A stretch of DNA of 64,000 nt, from assembly GCF_904846225.1 (NCBI RefSeq), contig NZ_CAJGZJ010000001.1:124001-188000 (forward strand). Direction: 5' to 3'. The translations under genes were made by a program, and so were the position numbers. Every line of letters begins with the position of its first letter. Position 1 is the first letter of the stretch. Of the stretch, positions 52,548-61,626 are shown piece after piece. Source of the stretch: Psychrobacter immobilis. Lineage in GTDB: Bacteria > Pseudomonadota > Gammaproteobacteria > Pseudomonadales > Moraxellaceae. The notes beneath the pieces were generated by a model. The model saw nothing but the letters and a program-made list of their open reading frames with translations, was not told where the DNA came from and did not search any database.

Positions 52548-52702
52548 AAAGCATGTCATCAATTAGCACACTTAATCATTTAATGGTCTTAAAATGGCTA
52601 AATTTTGCGCCGCTTCTGTCTGCAAAGGCGCAGCAAACAAGGAAAATTTATACCAATAGCGCGTGATAGTATTTGTACTGATTTTATTTAGGATTGACTA
52701 TA
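52548..52702 (+). repeat. Dispersed palindromic element, copy at 52.6 kb
   Basis: Core matches the family: GCTAAATTTTGCGCCGCTTC, TGTCTGCAAAGGCGCAGCAA, ACAAGGAAAATTTATACC in order. The right end is TTTAGGATTGACTATA (52687-52702), which also encodes the end of folP. The left boundary (near 52548) is only estimated from other copies. Confidence 0.7.
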
Positions 52703-53590
52703 CGTATACTCAGACAATTGGCTCCATAACGTCACTGCTTGCTGCATCATAGCCACATTATGAGTTCGAATGATACTTGCTCCTTGCTGTAGCGCAAAAA
52801 TACCAGCAATCGTTCCTGCTGGATCACGCTCTATCGCTTGGGTCGTAGCCATCGACGCAACGCCACTATTGGTGAGTACTTCCGCTAAAAAACGCTTACG
52901 CGAAATACCAAACATCATTGGTAATCCAAGCGACTGTAACTTTTCAAGTTGGCTCAACAGAGCGCAATGATGTTGATAATTTTTAGCGAAGCCAAATCCG
53001 GGGTCAATAATTATTTTCTCGTGCTTGACTCCAAGACTTGTGACTTCCTGAATGCGCGCTACCAGCTCTGCACTTACTTCACTAACCACATCGTCATAAT
53101 GTGCGAGATTATTCATCGTGGTCGGCTCACCTCGCATATGCATGAGCATAACTGGTATATCAAGTTCAGCCGCTAACGCTATTGCGCCCTCTCGTTTAAG
53201 CGCTCGAACATCATTCCAGATATCAGCCCCCGCCTCAAAAGCGGCCTGCATAACGTTTGGATTACTGGTATCAATAGACAACCAAATATCATCTCCACAA
53301 TGCTGCCTGATTGCTCGAACCACTGGCACAACACGCTGTATCTCATCGCTAGTGGCCACAATATCTGCATTTGGACGAGTAGATTCACCACCAATATCGA
53401 TGATGGTCGCTCCATCCTCTATCATCTCCTGACAATGTGCCACGGCTTTGTCCACAGCATTGAACTGTCCCCCATCTGAAAACGAATCTGGCGTGACATT
53501 CAGAATTCCCATGATATGTGGTTGGGATAAATCTAAAGTTTTACCCCGACTTGATATCTTGTAACTGGGTAAAGGCTGAAATAGTGACAT
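52688..53590 (-). CDS. folP: Dihydropteroate synthase
   Basis: Condenses p-aminobenzoate with dihydropterin diphosphate in folate synthesis; the sulfonamide target. The 300-residue TIM barrel shows GILNVTPDSFSDGG, IDIGGESTRPNAD, WLSIDTSNPNVM, MLMHMRGEPTTM, IIIDPGFGFAKN, and RKRFLAEVL. I took the ATG at 53590, with GGA six bases ahead, over a TTG two codons upstream. The final residues (YSQS and the stop) are encoded by the end of a repeat element, so the C-terminus may be altered. Downstream of ftsH, as in E. coli. Confidence 0.96.
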   Translation of the reverse strand: MSLFQPLPSYKISSRGKTLDLSQPHIMGILNVTPDSFSDGGQFNAVDKAVAHCQEMIEDGATIIDIGGESTRPNADIVATSDEIQRVVPVVRAIRQHCGDDIWLSIDTSNPNVMQAAFEAGADIWNDVRALKREGAIALAAELDIPVMLMHMRGEPTTMNNLAHYDDVVSEVSAELVARIQEVTSLGVKHEKIIIDPGFGFAKNYQHHCALLSQLEKLQSLGLPMMFGISRKRFLAEVLTNSGVASMATTQAIERDPAGTIAGIFALQQGASIIRTHNVAMMQQAVTLWSQLSEYTYSQS

Positions 53591-53701
53591 AATCAATCCA
53601 TCATAAGTAAGTGTTACAAAAACATTTTAGTTATTATTTTCTATGCTTATGATAACAGTAAATCTTATTCTGTCCTAAATCCTTCCTGAAATGACGCCAA
53701 C

Positions 53702-53731
53702 AAAAAAGCCCTTTATAAAAAAGGGCTTTTT
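53702..53731. terminator. Terminator hairpin between ftsH and folP
   Basis: AAAAAGCCCTT and AAGGGCTTTTT pair around a short A-rich loop, with T on both sides. On the minus strand it follows the ftsH stop by about 25 bases, so folP probably has its own promoter in the remaining spacer. Confidence 0.85.
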
Positions 53732-53756
53732 CTGGTAACTAACAATGAGCGAAAGA

Positions 53757-55652
53757 CTACATCGCTGGTAGCGGAGGCGGTGTTGCTCCCGTTGTTTTTA
53801 CATCGCTTTTTGCTAAATTTACTTCGCTATGCTGATACACTCTAGGCGGACGTGGGTCTTCACCTGCTAGGATGTCTTGCAACTGATCACGATCAATGGT
53901 TTCCCATTTCATCAAAGCATCAACCATTGCATGCATTTTTTCTTGATTGCCTTCGATCAGTTCGCGAGCGATATCATACTGCTCCTCTAACATACGACGA
54001 ACTTCGTCATCCACTTTTTGCTGCGTGGCCTCAGAAATTGTACGACCGCCACCACCAAAGTAACCTTGTGAGTTGTCATCATCTTCATAGACCATGATGC
54101 CCAGCGCGTCTGACATACCGTATTTAGTCACCATCGCTCGTGCCATCTTAGTCGCACGTTCAAAGTCATTAGAAGCACCGGTTGACATCTGATTGATGAA
54201 AACCTCTTCTGCGATACGACCACCAAATAAAATAGCAATATCACTCAGCATTTTTGATTTATACATACTGGTTTGGTCATGTTCAGGCAACTGCCAAGTG
54301 ACACCAAGTGCAAAACCACGTGGCATAATAGTGACTTTATGCACAGGGTCTGTACCCGGAAGCAATTCAGCCACTAAAGCATGACCCGACTCATGATAAG
54401 CAGTCGCACGGCGTTCTTCTTCACGTATCACCATAGATTTACGTTCAGGACCCATGTATAGCTTGTCTTTAGCGTCTTCGAAGTCATTCATATCGACGCT
54501 TCTCTTGCTACGACGGGCAGCAAATAACGCTGCCTCGTTTACAAGGTTTGCAAGCTGCGCGCCCGTAAATCCGGGTGTACCACGAGCCAATGAGTTGGCA
54601 TTGACACTGGTCGTATTTGGCAGTTTTTTCAAATGCACTTTTAGTATTTGCTCACGACCTTTGATATCTGGCAAGCCAACCTGCACTTGACGGTCAAAAC
54701 GGCCTGGACGCAACAGTGCTTTATCCAAAACATCAGCACGGTTAGTAGCAGCGATGACGATAACGCCTTCATTACCTTCAAAACCGTCCATTTCAACTAG
54801 CAATTGGTTAAGGGTTTGCTCACGCTCATCATTACCGCCGCCCATGCCGGAACCACGATGACGGCCGACCGCATCAATCTCATCAATAAAGATGATACAA
54901 GGCGCGCTTTTTTTGGCTTGTTCAAACATGTCACGGACACGCGACGCACCAACACCAACGAACATCTCAACAAAATCAGAACCTGAAATTGAGAAGAATG
55001 GCACCTTAGCTTCGCCAGCAATGGCTCTCGCTAATAGCGTTTTACCAGTACCAGGTGGACCTACCATCAAAATACCACGAGGAATCGTCGCACCAAGTTT
55101 GGTAAATTTATCAGGATCACGTAGGAACTCGACAACTTCAACGACTTCTTCTTTGGCTTCTTCACAACCAGCAACGTCATCAAAATTGACCTTAATTTGG
55201 TCTTCGGTCAGCATTTTGGCTTTTGACTTACCAAAGCTCATTGGACCGCCGCCTTTACCGCCAGCACCGCCCTGCATATTACGCATAAAGAATAAGAATA
55301 GACCAATAATTAGCAAAATTGGGAAACTGGCTATCAGCAATTGCATCAACACACTTTGACGTTTCGGTGCAGTTCCCTGAACCTCAACTTTGTTCTCGCG
55401 TAATATTGGCATTAACTGCTCGTCAGCCACCGCTGGTCTCACGGTCTCAAATGATGAGCCGTTTTTCTTTTCGCCGGTGATCTGTTCGCCATCAATTTCA
55501 ACACTGGCCACCTGATTTTCTGACACAGCGGTCACAAATTCAGAGTAGTTGAGGTTATCAGGCTCAGACGATTTGTCAAAGCCGCTAAACACCAGTACTA
55601 AAACGCCGATTACCACCAGCCACAATAAGGTATTTTTTACCATGTCGCTCAC
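53757..55652 (-). CDS. ftsH: ATP-dependent zinc metalloprotease FtsH
   Basis: A membrane-bound AAA+ protease that degrades misfolded membrane proteins and regulatory targets, including LpxC in E. coli (also encoded here). The 631-residue protein has two transmembrane helices (about 5-22 and 100-120), Walker [19 protein letters not shown], Walker [13 protein letters not shown], the pore loop [36 protein letters not shown], the zinc HESGH and the downstream Glu region [14 protein letters not shown] Pro-rich tail ends it. Start GTG, with GGGA seven bases ahead. Confidence 0.98.
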   Translation of the reverse strand: MSDMVKNTLLWLVVIGVLVLVFSGFDKSSEPDNLNYSEFVTAVSENQVASVEIDGEQITGEKKNGSSFETVRPAVADEQLMPILRENKVEVQGTAPKRQSVLMQLLIASFPILLIIGLFLFFMRNMQGGAGGKGGGPMSFGKSKAKMLTEDQIKVNFDDVAGCEEAKEEVVEVVEFLRDPDKFTKLGATIPRGILMVGPPGTGKTLLARAIAGEAKVPFFSISGSDFVEMFVGVGASRVRDMFEQAKKSAPCIIFIDEIDAVGRHRGSGMGGGNDEREQTLNQLLVEMDGFEGNEGVIVIAATNRADVLDKALLRPGRFDRQVQVGLPDIKGREQILKVHLKKLPNTTSVNANSLARGTPGFTGAQLANLVNEAALFAARRSKRSVDMNDFEDAKDKLYMGPERKSMVIREEERRATAYHESGHALVAELLPGTDPVHKVTIMPRGFALGVTWQLPEHDQTSMYKSKMLSDIAILFGGRIAEEVFINQMSTGASNDFERATKMARAMVTKYGMSDALGIMVYEDDDNSQGYFGGGGRTISEATQQKVDDEVRRMLEEQYDIARELIEGNQEKMHAMVDALMKWETIDRDQLQDILAGEDPRPPRVYQHSEVNLAKSDVKTTGATPPPLPAM

Positions 55653-56037
55653 TAGTTATTCCCATCCCTTACTTATTGGTGTGTTTACTAAACACGTGAC
55701 GTCTATAAACGTATTACTTATTATTTGCCCAGTATCTTAAACGTATTGCACCAGTTTGTTCTATCTACACCCAGTACAATTAGATTTTCAACAAGTCATA
55801 GATATGATTCATATCTTTATTGGCAATAAATAAACTTATAAAGCAGTTATTATTAGACGACTTTGCTGAAGGCAAAGTTAATATATCATGATATGTGGTA
55901 TTTTCCTGCATAATTCAAGCAGGTTTCACTTTTATTCAGTTAACGATTGTAGCTATTTTAATACGGTAGACAATCAAGCGACATTTTTACCAGTTAAACC
56001 GTGTTTGATCAAAACAACGTATTGAAATCAAAACCAT
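55653..56037. other. rlmE-ftsH spacer, 385 bp
   Basis: Gene-free, AT-rich. It contains the perfect palindrome ATATCATGATAT (55883-55894), CCTGC/GCAGG arms nearby at about 55911, and GTGTTTA-C-TAAACAC at 55681-55695 in the ftsH 5'-UTR. The length suggests ftsH has its own promoter besides read-through from rlmE. Confidence 0.6.
55681..55695. promoter_or_regulatory. Inverted repeat GTGTTTA-C-TAAACAC before ftsH
   Basis: Perfect seven-base arms around one base, 28-43 bases upstream of the ftsH GTG. Possible operator or leader structure. Confidence 0.35.
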
Positions 56038-56670
56038 TTATTTGATAGCTATCCAAAACATCTCTTTTGAACGTGGTCGAGAAGCGCCCGGTTTGATACT
56101 ACGAATTTTACTAAAATCATTCTGCATCTGCTTGCGTAATTCTTGTATACCTTCGCCCTGAAACACTTTCATAATAAGTGCGCCACCTTGTGGTAAGGTT
56201 GCTAATGCAAATTCCACGGCAAGCTCACATAAGTACATCATACGCGGCTGATCTATCGCACTATTGCCAGCGGTATTGGGCGCCATATCCGACAATACCA
56301 CATCGACTTGTCTATCACCAACCTCTGCCATAATGGAATCAAACACGTCTGCTTCGCGAAAGTCACCTTTGATAAAGGTCACGTCAGCAAGCGCATCCAT
56401 TGGTAAAATATCAGAAGCAATCAATACGCCTTTTTCGCCCACCAGCTGACTGGCGACTTGCGACCAGCTGCCAGGTGCGCTGCCCAAGTCTACTACTGTC
56501 ATGCCCTTTTTGATCAGATTGGTCTTTTCATTGATTTCTAGTAACTTATAGGCCGCACGAGCACGGTAGCCATCTTTTTGAGCCTTTTGCACATAATGAT
56601 CGTCAATATGCTCTTTCATCCAAGCACTGCTACTTTTTGACAATTTTTTATTTTCAATACGCGTGGCCAA
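56038..56670 (-). CDS. rlmE: 23S rRNA (uridine2552-2'-O)-methyltransferase
   Basis: RlmE (FtsJ/RrmJ) methylates the 2'-OH of U2552 in the A-loop of 23S rRNA. The 210-residue protein has YRARAAYKLLEIN with the first catalytic Lys, VVDLGSAPGSWSQVA for SAM, VVLSDMAPNTAGN with the catalytic Asp, ALIMKVFQGEG with the catalytic Lys, and SRPRSKEMFWIA with the last Glu: the K-D-K-E tetrad is complete. Heads the conserved rlmE-ftsH-folP block, divergent from yhbY. Confidence 0.96.
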   Translation of the reverse strand: MATRIENKKLSKSSSAWMKEHIDDHYVQKAQKDGYRARAAYKLLEINEKTNLIKKGMTVVDLGSAPGSWSQVASQLVGEKGVLIASDILPMDALADVTFIKGDFREADVFDSIMAEVGDRQVDVVLSDMAPNTAGNSAIDQPRMMYLCELAVEFALATLPQGGALIMKVFQGEGIQELRKQMQNDFSKIRSIKPGASRPRSKEMFWIAIK

Positions 56671-57012
56671 AATACCTGCTCCTATTACTTTGCAAAGACT
56701 ATTACATACTTGTCAAATAGCGGTTTTCTTTATAAAACACTTTAAATATGGGTTTAATTACGCTAAATATCTCATCTATCAGTCTGTTCTTTTATTTTAT
56801 AACCTTAGAAAGCCAAATTCTATTGGTTAAAACACTGATTTATAAGACAGTAGCGTTTATAATGTGACCAAATATTCAGTTTAACATTTTCATCACGTAA
56901 AATCGTGCAAAATCCTACTCATCTCATGCAAGATGACCATAGGTTATCTATAATAGCCATTAACTGCGCTTATTAGCACACTCTTTTATTTTTACCAACA
57001 TCTAGGAATTTT
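56671..57012. other. Divergent rlmE / yhbY spacer, 342 bp
   Basis: Gene-free. A TATAAT at 56858-56863 could be the -10 of yhbY; its -35 is poor. The rlmE promoter must also lie here. No repeat element. Confidence 0.55.
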
Positions 57013-57324
57013 ATGCAACTCGATAACGCTACAATTAAACGTCTGAAAGGCATTGGTCACGAGCTTAAACCTATTGTCATGATTGGCAACAAAGGCATTA
57101 CTCCGACTATCACAGAAGAGATTGATCGTGCCTTATCCGATCATGAACTTATCAAGATCAAACTACCGGCAGGCACCAAAGAAGAGCGTGATGTGATTGG
57201 TGCTGAGATTGCTACTGCTGCTAAGGCTTCTTTGATTCATTCAATTGGTCGTATGGCACTATTACTACGTCAAAACCCAAATGCCAATCCGAAACTATCT
57301 AACCTAGCACGTCACGCACAGTAG
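57013..57324 (+). CDS. yhbY: YhbY (CRS1-YhbY domain) RNA-binding protein
   Basis: A 103-residue ribosome-assembly factor linked to the 50S subunit. The KH-like CRS1-YhbY domain fills it: KRLKGIGHELKPIVMIGNKG (with the GNKG RNA-binding loop), EEIDRALSDHELIKIKLPAG and SLIHSIGRMALLLRQNPNAN. Divergent from rlmE, the same arrangement as in E. coli, and followed by a strong terminator. Confidence 0.95.
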   Translation: MQLDNATIKRLKGIGHELKPIVMIGNKGITPTITEEIDRALSDHELIKIKLPAGTKEERDVIGAEIATAAKASLIHSIGRMALLLRQNPNANPKLSNLARHAQ

Positions 57325-57395
57325 CTCGTAATGGTGCGCTTAGTTTAAATAACATACTGTCATAGCTTATATCGCTGATTCGTCATTACAATATA

Positions 57396-57436
57396 GTGAC
57401 GATGCGATGTAGTGACAATGCGATGTAGTGACAATG
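57396..57436. repeat. 16-base tandem repeats after yhbY
   Basis: GTGACGATGCGATGTA, then GTGACAATGCGATGTA, then a partial GTGACAATG. They lie directly before the terminator stem. Confidence 0.85.
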
Positions 57437-57442
57437 AAACCT

Positions 57443-57473
57443 AAAAGCCGCGCGCAAATTGCTCGCGGCTTTT
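57443..57473 (+). terminator. Rho-independent terminator of yhbY
   Basis: AAAAGCCGCG and CGCGGCTTTT form a 10-bp stem around an 11-base loop, ending in T. Confidence 0.85.
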
Positions 57474-57509
57474 ACATTATCTGCTTATTATAAGTTTGAC
57501 CGTCTTTTA

Positions 57510-57654
57510 TATGGTTAATTCTAAATAAAATAAGGTCAAATATTATCACACGCTGCTGTTATAAATTTTCTTTGCTTACTGTGTCTGCGCAGACAGAGGC
57601 GACGCAAAACTTATCCCAGTAGTACTGTGTTTGTTTTATAGTGCATCTACTATA
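57510..57654 (-). repeat. Dispersed palindromic element, copy at 57.5 kb
   Basis: 145 bp. On the minus strand it reads ACTGGGATAAGTTTTGCGTC, GCCTCTGTCTGCGCAGACAC, AGTAAGCAAAGAAAATTTAT, matching the 43.4-kb copy nearly base for base in the core. The central TCTGCGCAGA is a perfect palindrome. One end matches the 52.6-kb copy (TAT-G-GTTAATTCTAAATAAAAT against TATAGTCAATCCTAAATAAAAT). Confidence 0.8.
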
Positions 57655-57708
57655 TACCAAAAAGCAGATGTCATTTTTTCTTATTATTATTTCGAGTGCT
57701 ATCAGATT

Positions 57709-58416
57709 ATGAGCCAAACTTTTAGCCTATACCTAGCCACTGACACGATAGCGAATGATGCACTCCAAATTGGCGTGACCGTAGAAGACTTAACTCGTAT
57801 TTGCGTTCGTGTCAGTGCCAGCATTGTTCAAAAGCCAGCGTTGCATTTACAGCTAACCTATCAAGTTACCTTACCAACCGAATCTTTGACAACGCAACTT
57901 AACTGGCCGACGTGGCAATCAGCGCAAGTCAGTTTTTCTGATTACCTGTGGGAAGAAACTTGTCTTGAATGCTTTATCACGGGACGTCTGGCGAATGACA
58001 AATATATTGCTAACGCTGATGCTACAGAGTCCTATATTGAAGTTAACGCTAGTCCGGATGGGCGTTACGCGCTCTATCAGTTTGAGCATTATCGTCATCC
58101 TGCTACTTTGCCGCCCATGCCTCTGTATCAAGCGGATGGACACACTCGTGCTCATATCAATTGGACGGACAACTTGGCGCAGAAATCATTTAATGATGAC
58201 TCGACAGCATCCAAAATTTATAAATACGAGCGGCGCTTCGGTGTGCCTTTACTGCAATTACCCAATGAGCGATATGCCATCAACGGTATGACTATTGAGC
58301 ACATACATCCTTGCGTGATCCTACAGTTAGGCAAGACTGCCTTGTATTTTGCACCGAGCCACGCCTCCCCGCCTGACTTTCACAATCAAGATTATTGGTT
58401 AAAATTTAATCTTTAG
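57709..58416 (+). CDS. DOMON-like domain protein
   Basis: A 235-residue soluble protein with a DOMON-like beta-sandwich: LHLQLTYQVTLP, FSDYLWEETCLECFITGR, SYIEVNASPDGRYALYQFEHYR, RRFGVPLLQLP, and HPCVILQLGKTALYFAPSH, PPDFHNQDYWLKF at the end. The YLWEETCLECF and EVNASPDG blocks are the family mark. No signal peptide, so it is probably cytoplasmic. Ligand is unknown; DOMON domains often bind sugars or heme. I chose the ATG at 57709 because the earlier in-frame ATG at 57631 lies inside a repeat element. Confidence 0.85.
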   Translation: MSQTFSLYLATDTIANDALQIGVTVEDLTRICVRVSASIVQKPALHLQLTYQVTLPTESLTTQLNWPTWQSAQVSFSDYLWEETCLECFITGRLANDKYIANADATESYIEVNASPDGRYALYQFEHYRHPATLPPMPLYQADGHTRAHINWTDNLAQKSFNDDSTASKIYKYERRFGVPLLQLPNERYAINGMTIEHIHPCVILQLGKTALYFAPSHASPPDFHNQDYWLKFNL

Positions 58417-58540
58417 CCCATTTAGATATAATTGCTTGAATTGAGAAAACACCCGCGTCCAATAATCTGCGGAATAGAATCAGTTTTAATTACGTTTAAT
58501 AATAATCACTATTATCTTAAGCACAAATATCTTAAACACA

Positions 58541-58578
58541 AAAAAACTCAGTACGTCAAAAAGGACATTACTGAGTTT
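58541..58578 (-). terminator. Rho-independent terminator of the CHAP gene
   Basis: AAACTCAGTA and TACTGAGTTT pair around a 15-base loop, with six T at the end on the minus strand. It follows the CHAP gene stop by about 65 bases. Confidence 0.85.
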
Positions 58579-58642
58579 AAAGAAAACGGTCAACATAACA
58601 ATCATTACAACTTAACAATGACTAAAAGTGCTTGGTAGCCTG

Positions 58643-59371
58643 TTATTTGTCAGCCATAGCAAGGTAGATACCACGATCTGAGGCATCGTCAACATATTGT
58701 GAATCACGCCACGTTGTATAGTTATAGACGCCGCTATATGGGCTGATGCTGTTTTGGCGGAAATCAGATATCCAATCATTACCATCAAAAATCTGAATAT
58801 GACCATGCGGATGCTTTGAGCTACCGTCATATACTACAACATCACCGACTTGTGGCGGCATATCATTACTGATTTTACTAAAGCCTGCATTGCTGAGTGT
58901 GCCACGAGAGGCATACTGATACGCTGAAGGATTGGGCGTAAATTCATATCCAGCTAATTGTAGCGCTTTACGCACGTAGCGGGCACAGTAGCCAGAGCTT
59001 CTTGATAGAGCCACGCTTGAAGCACGAGCCGCTGCAATAGCCGGAGCAGAATAACGATCTGGGATTTTACTGGCTTGCTGCTGACGTTGTTCGTAAGACA
59101 AACGACTGGTCAGTGAAGCAAGCTTATATTCTTTCTGCTTGGCATGAGCACTTAAGTTATCGATTGCTTGACTGATCTCATCGTTGCTATATACATGAGC
59201 ACCACTGTTAGTGCTATAGATATTGCGACTAGAACCGTAGTTCGCAGAAGTAGAAATATTTGTGATGGTATGACTCAAGGTATTATTTGGTTGAAAGGTC
59301 GTTTCGACAGCACCACTCGCCTGTGCTATACCCATTCCCATTACTGACAAAATCAATAAAGCTTGTTTCAT
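58643..59371 (-). CDS. Secreted CHAP-type (NlpC/P60-like) cysteine hydrolase
   Basis: A 242-residue secreted protein. The signal peptide is MKQALLILSVMGMGIAQASG. About 95 residues of coiled or linker sequence follow (AIDNLSAHAKQKEYKLASL), then a C-terminal CHAP-like domain: the catalytic Cys in SSGYCARYVRKALQLAGYEF, then PPQVGDVVVYDG and the catalytic His in HPHGHIQIFDG, ending with WISDFRQNS. Such enzymes cut peptidoglycan peptides, so a role in wall turnover or division is likely. The start at 59371 fits the signal peptide; residues upstream to 59449 are an unlikely leader. Confidence 0.85.
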   Translation of the reverse strand: MKQALLILSVMGMGIAQASGAVETTFQPNNTLSHTITNISTSANYGSSRNIYSTNSGAHVYSNDEISQAIDNLSAHAKQKEYKLASLTSRLSYEQRQQQASKIPDRYSAPAIAAARASSVALSRSSGYCARYVRKALQLAGYEFTPNPSAYQYASRGTLSNAGFSKISNDMPPQVGDVVVYDGSSKHPHGHIQIFDGNDWISDFRQNSISPYSGVYNYTTWRDSQYVDDASDRGIYLAMADK

Positions 59372-59624
59372 AAATTTACTACCTATTGTTAATACAAGAC
59401 CGCTCGTCATCCGTGACAAAGCATCAATTAATTTAGAAGATATAATCATGAAACAAACATGATAAAATCCTTATTACAACAGCCCACTCTTTTTTCTAAA
59501 GTGACTAATACTCATATCATTATTAGAGTAGTCAAATATCTCTTAGATCGTTTGCTATGCATCGCTTTTAGCATGTCTGTTATCAATATCGGCTTTGTCA
59601 CCTACTACTAGATGAGTCATTACG

Positions 59625-60140
59625 ATGTCAAAAAAACAGCCCAATCGGCTCGCCAAACTTATCGATCATCAAGCTTTTGCTGGTAGTGCGCTACCTCAAA
59701 CTCTTGCTGGCAACATGCGGTTATATATAAAAACAACCAATGAAGTAAAAGAGTTATTGATAGATTGTCTACCTGAGGAAATCCTTAGTACCTGTTGGGT
59801 CGTAGGCTTTACCTCTGAGCAATTGACACTCAGTGTAGGATCCGTAACTGCTGCTAACCATATCCGCTATTTACAGAGTGCTTACTTGCGAATTTTGACG
59901 GAGCAGTCGATTACATTTAAACAACTCAAGCAAATTCGCGTCGTAGTAGCCAATACATCTGCTAATAATCATCTAGCCAAACGATCTTCATCATTATCAG
60001 GAACTTTATCAAAATCTCTTGAAATCGATGGAAATCAGGTGCTTAGCCAGAACACAAAGCGGACTATATCACAGGCCGCAGAGCATGTCACCACTGATGA
60101 AAATCTCAAAAAAGCACTTTTGCGCCTCGCAAATCATTGA
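59625..60140 (+). CDS. dciA: DciA-type (DUF721) replicative helicase loader
   Basis: A 171-residue protein with the DUF721 KH-like domain in its first 115 residues: LIDHQAFAGSALPQTLAGN, KELLIDCLPEEILSTCWVVG, LTLSVGSVTAANHIRYLQSAYL, and IRVVVAN. DciA is the ancestral bacterial loader of DnaB and replaces DnaC, so its presence fits a Moraxellaceae genome. The C-terminal part (120-171) is a disordered, Ser/Thr-rich tail with a final helix (ENLKKALLRLANH). Located near lpxC, where DUF721 genes are often found, and divergent from the CHAP gene. Confidence 0.85.
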   Translation: MSKKQPNRLAKLIDHQAFAGSALPQTLAGNMRLYIKTTNEVKELLIDCLPEEILSTCWVVGFTSEQLTLSVGSVTAANHIRYLQSAYLRILTEQSITFKQLKQIRVVVANTSANNHLAKRSSSLSGTLSKSLEIDGNQVLSQNTKRTISQAAEHVTTDENLKKALLRLANH

Positions 60141-60225
60141 AAAGCTCACCGTTACTATGTAAAGTTATGTAAATAAAAACGTGAAATTTGGCTTTCCGCG
60201 CTGGGTTTTTGTAATGACTTAAATA

Positions 60226-60282
60226 AAAAAAATCATCTGTCAGCTCCATCCATATCATGAATGTCACCAACAGATGATTTTT
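60226..60282 (+). terminator. Possible terminator of dciA
   Basis: AAAAATCATCTGT and ACAGATGATTTTT form a 12-13-bp stem around a large 29-base loop; T and A follow. Works for both strands by sequence. Confidence 0.6.
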
Positions 60283-60438
60283 AAATCATCCACACCTTTT
60301 ATACTATCTACCTTAACGCATAATTATAAAAGCAATCTAATGCTTATATTCAAAAATTAGAATATTATAAGAATGTAATTATAGGCTGATCTTGTAATAT
60401 TGCGTAAATGTTTCGATACTTCGTGTATGTTCGTGTAT

Positions 60439-61356
60439 TCATCCTTCAACGGCTAAATCTGTTAGAGGTAAATACTCGATAGGGCATGTTACATTGTCAT
60501 CAAAAGTTACAATTTCAAAGTTATCACGGTCAGATAGTATTTCGCGCACCAATAAATTATTTAGGGCATGACCAGATTTATACGCATTAAAGCGACCCAA
60601 AATTGGATAACCAATCAGATATAAGTCTCCCAAAGCATCTAAAATCTTATGGCGTACGAACTCATCATGAAAACGCAAACCTTCTGCATTAAGGATATTG
60701 GCCTCATCAATGACGATAGCATTTTCCATACTGCCACCCAGCGCTAAATTGTTCTGACGCAAAGCTTCGATATCGCGTAAAAAACCGAAAGTACGTGCTG
60801 AACTTAATTGCTCCACGAAGTTTTTCGTAGAAAACTGCAACTGTGCATGCTGAAAGTTTTTATCAAAAGCAGGGTGATCAAAGTCAATTTCGAAATTTAG
60901 CTCGAACCCTTCGTAAGGACGCAATTCTGCCCACTTGTCCTCTACTTTTACACGGACTGGTCGTATAATTTTAATAAACTTCTTTAAAGCATCTTGTTCA
61001 CAAAACCCTGCGTCAAGTAACATTCTAACGAAAGGTGCAGCGCTTCCATCCATAATCGGTATCTCTGAGGCAGAGACACGAACTAACAGGTTGTCCACTC
61101 CAAGTCCAGCAATGGCACTTAGCAAGTGCTCAACCGTACCAACACGGGTACCACCAAATACTAGATTTGATGACATCATCGTATCTTGTACTAAAAAGGC
61201 ACTGGCAGGAATGGGTTGGCTGCCTTCGATATCAGAGCGCTCGAAAACAATACCAGTATCAACTGGCTGCGGATGAAACTCTAAGTCAACAGGCTGACCA
61301 CTATGGAGACCAATACCTGTAACAGCTATCGCAGTTTTTAGGGTTCTTTGGTTCAT
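60439..61356 (-). CDS. lpxC: UDP-3-O-acyl-N-acetylglucosamine deacetylase
   Basis: The committed zinc enzyme of lipid A synthesis. The 305-residue protein starts MNQRTLKTAIAVTGIGLHSG, with GTRVGTVEHLLSAIAGLGVDN (zinc His), the active-site FGFLRDIEALRQNNLALGGS, DEFVRHKILDALGDLYLIG (zinc His and Asp) and the catalytic His in KSGHALNNLLVREI. The ATG at 61356 gives the family N-terminus; 15 upstream codons from 61401 are excluded. Its order after ftsZ matches the classical ftsA-ftsZ-lpxC end of the division cluster, but with a terminator and repeat element between. Confidence 0.96.
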   Translation of the reverse strand: MNQRTLKTAIAVTGIGLHSGQPVDLEFHPQPVDTGIVFERSDIEGSQPIPASAFLVQDTMMSSNLVFGGTRVGTVEHLLSAIAGLGVDNLLVRVSASEIPIMDGSAAPFVRMLLDAGFCEQDALKKFIKIIRPVRVKVEDKWAELRPYEGFELNFEIDFDHPAFDKNFQHAQLQFSTKNFVEQLSSARTFGFLRDIEALRQNNLALGGSMENAIVIDEANILNAEGLRFHDEFVRHKILDALGDLYLIGYPILGRFNAYKSGHALNNLLVREILSDRDNFEIVTFDDNVTCPIEYLPLTDLAVEG

Positions 61357-61626
61357 GGCTGCTTTCTCACATATTTTGTTACAATTGCCATAGTGTATCA
61401 TTACCCGCCCCTAGTTCGCTAGAGTTAAAATCTGCTATTTTGTTTATGTCCTTGATTGATAACACTTATCGTCATTAAATTATGAGTATTTTGGTACTTT
61501 ATTGATCTAAATTTCTTGAAGTAAATGATAGAAGCCAAATAAATTCTTACAATTGAGGATTGTGATCTACTGCTATTTATTAATGACTGCCCTAACACAA
61601 ACGAATAGCGCATAAAATTAAAAAGC

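Larger units (their letters stand above)
57325..57708. other. yhbY / DOMON spacer, 384 bp
   Basis: Gene-free. It contains 16-base tandem repeats (57396-57436), the yhbY terminator (57443-57473) and a complete palindromic element (57510-57654). Confidence 0.7.

Noticed and set aside
58432-58638. A 68-codon plus-strand frame after the DOMON-like gene
   Set aside because: It passes through the terminator of the CHAP gene and has an Asn/His/Lys-rich composition typical of AT-rich spacer.
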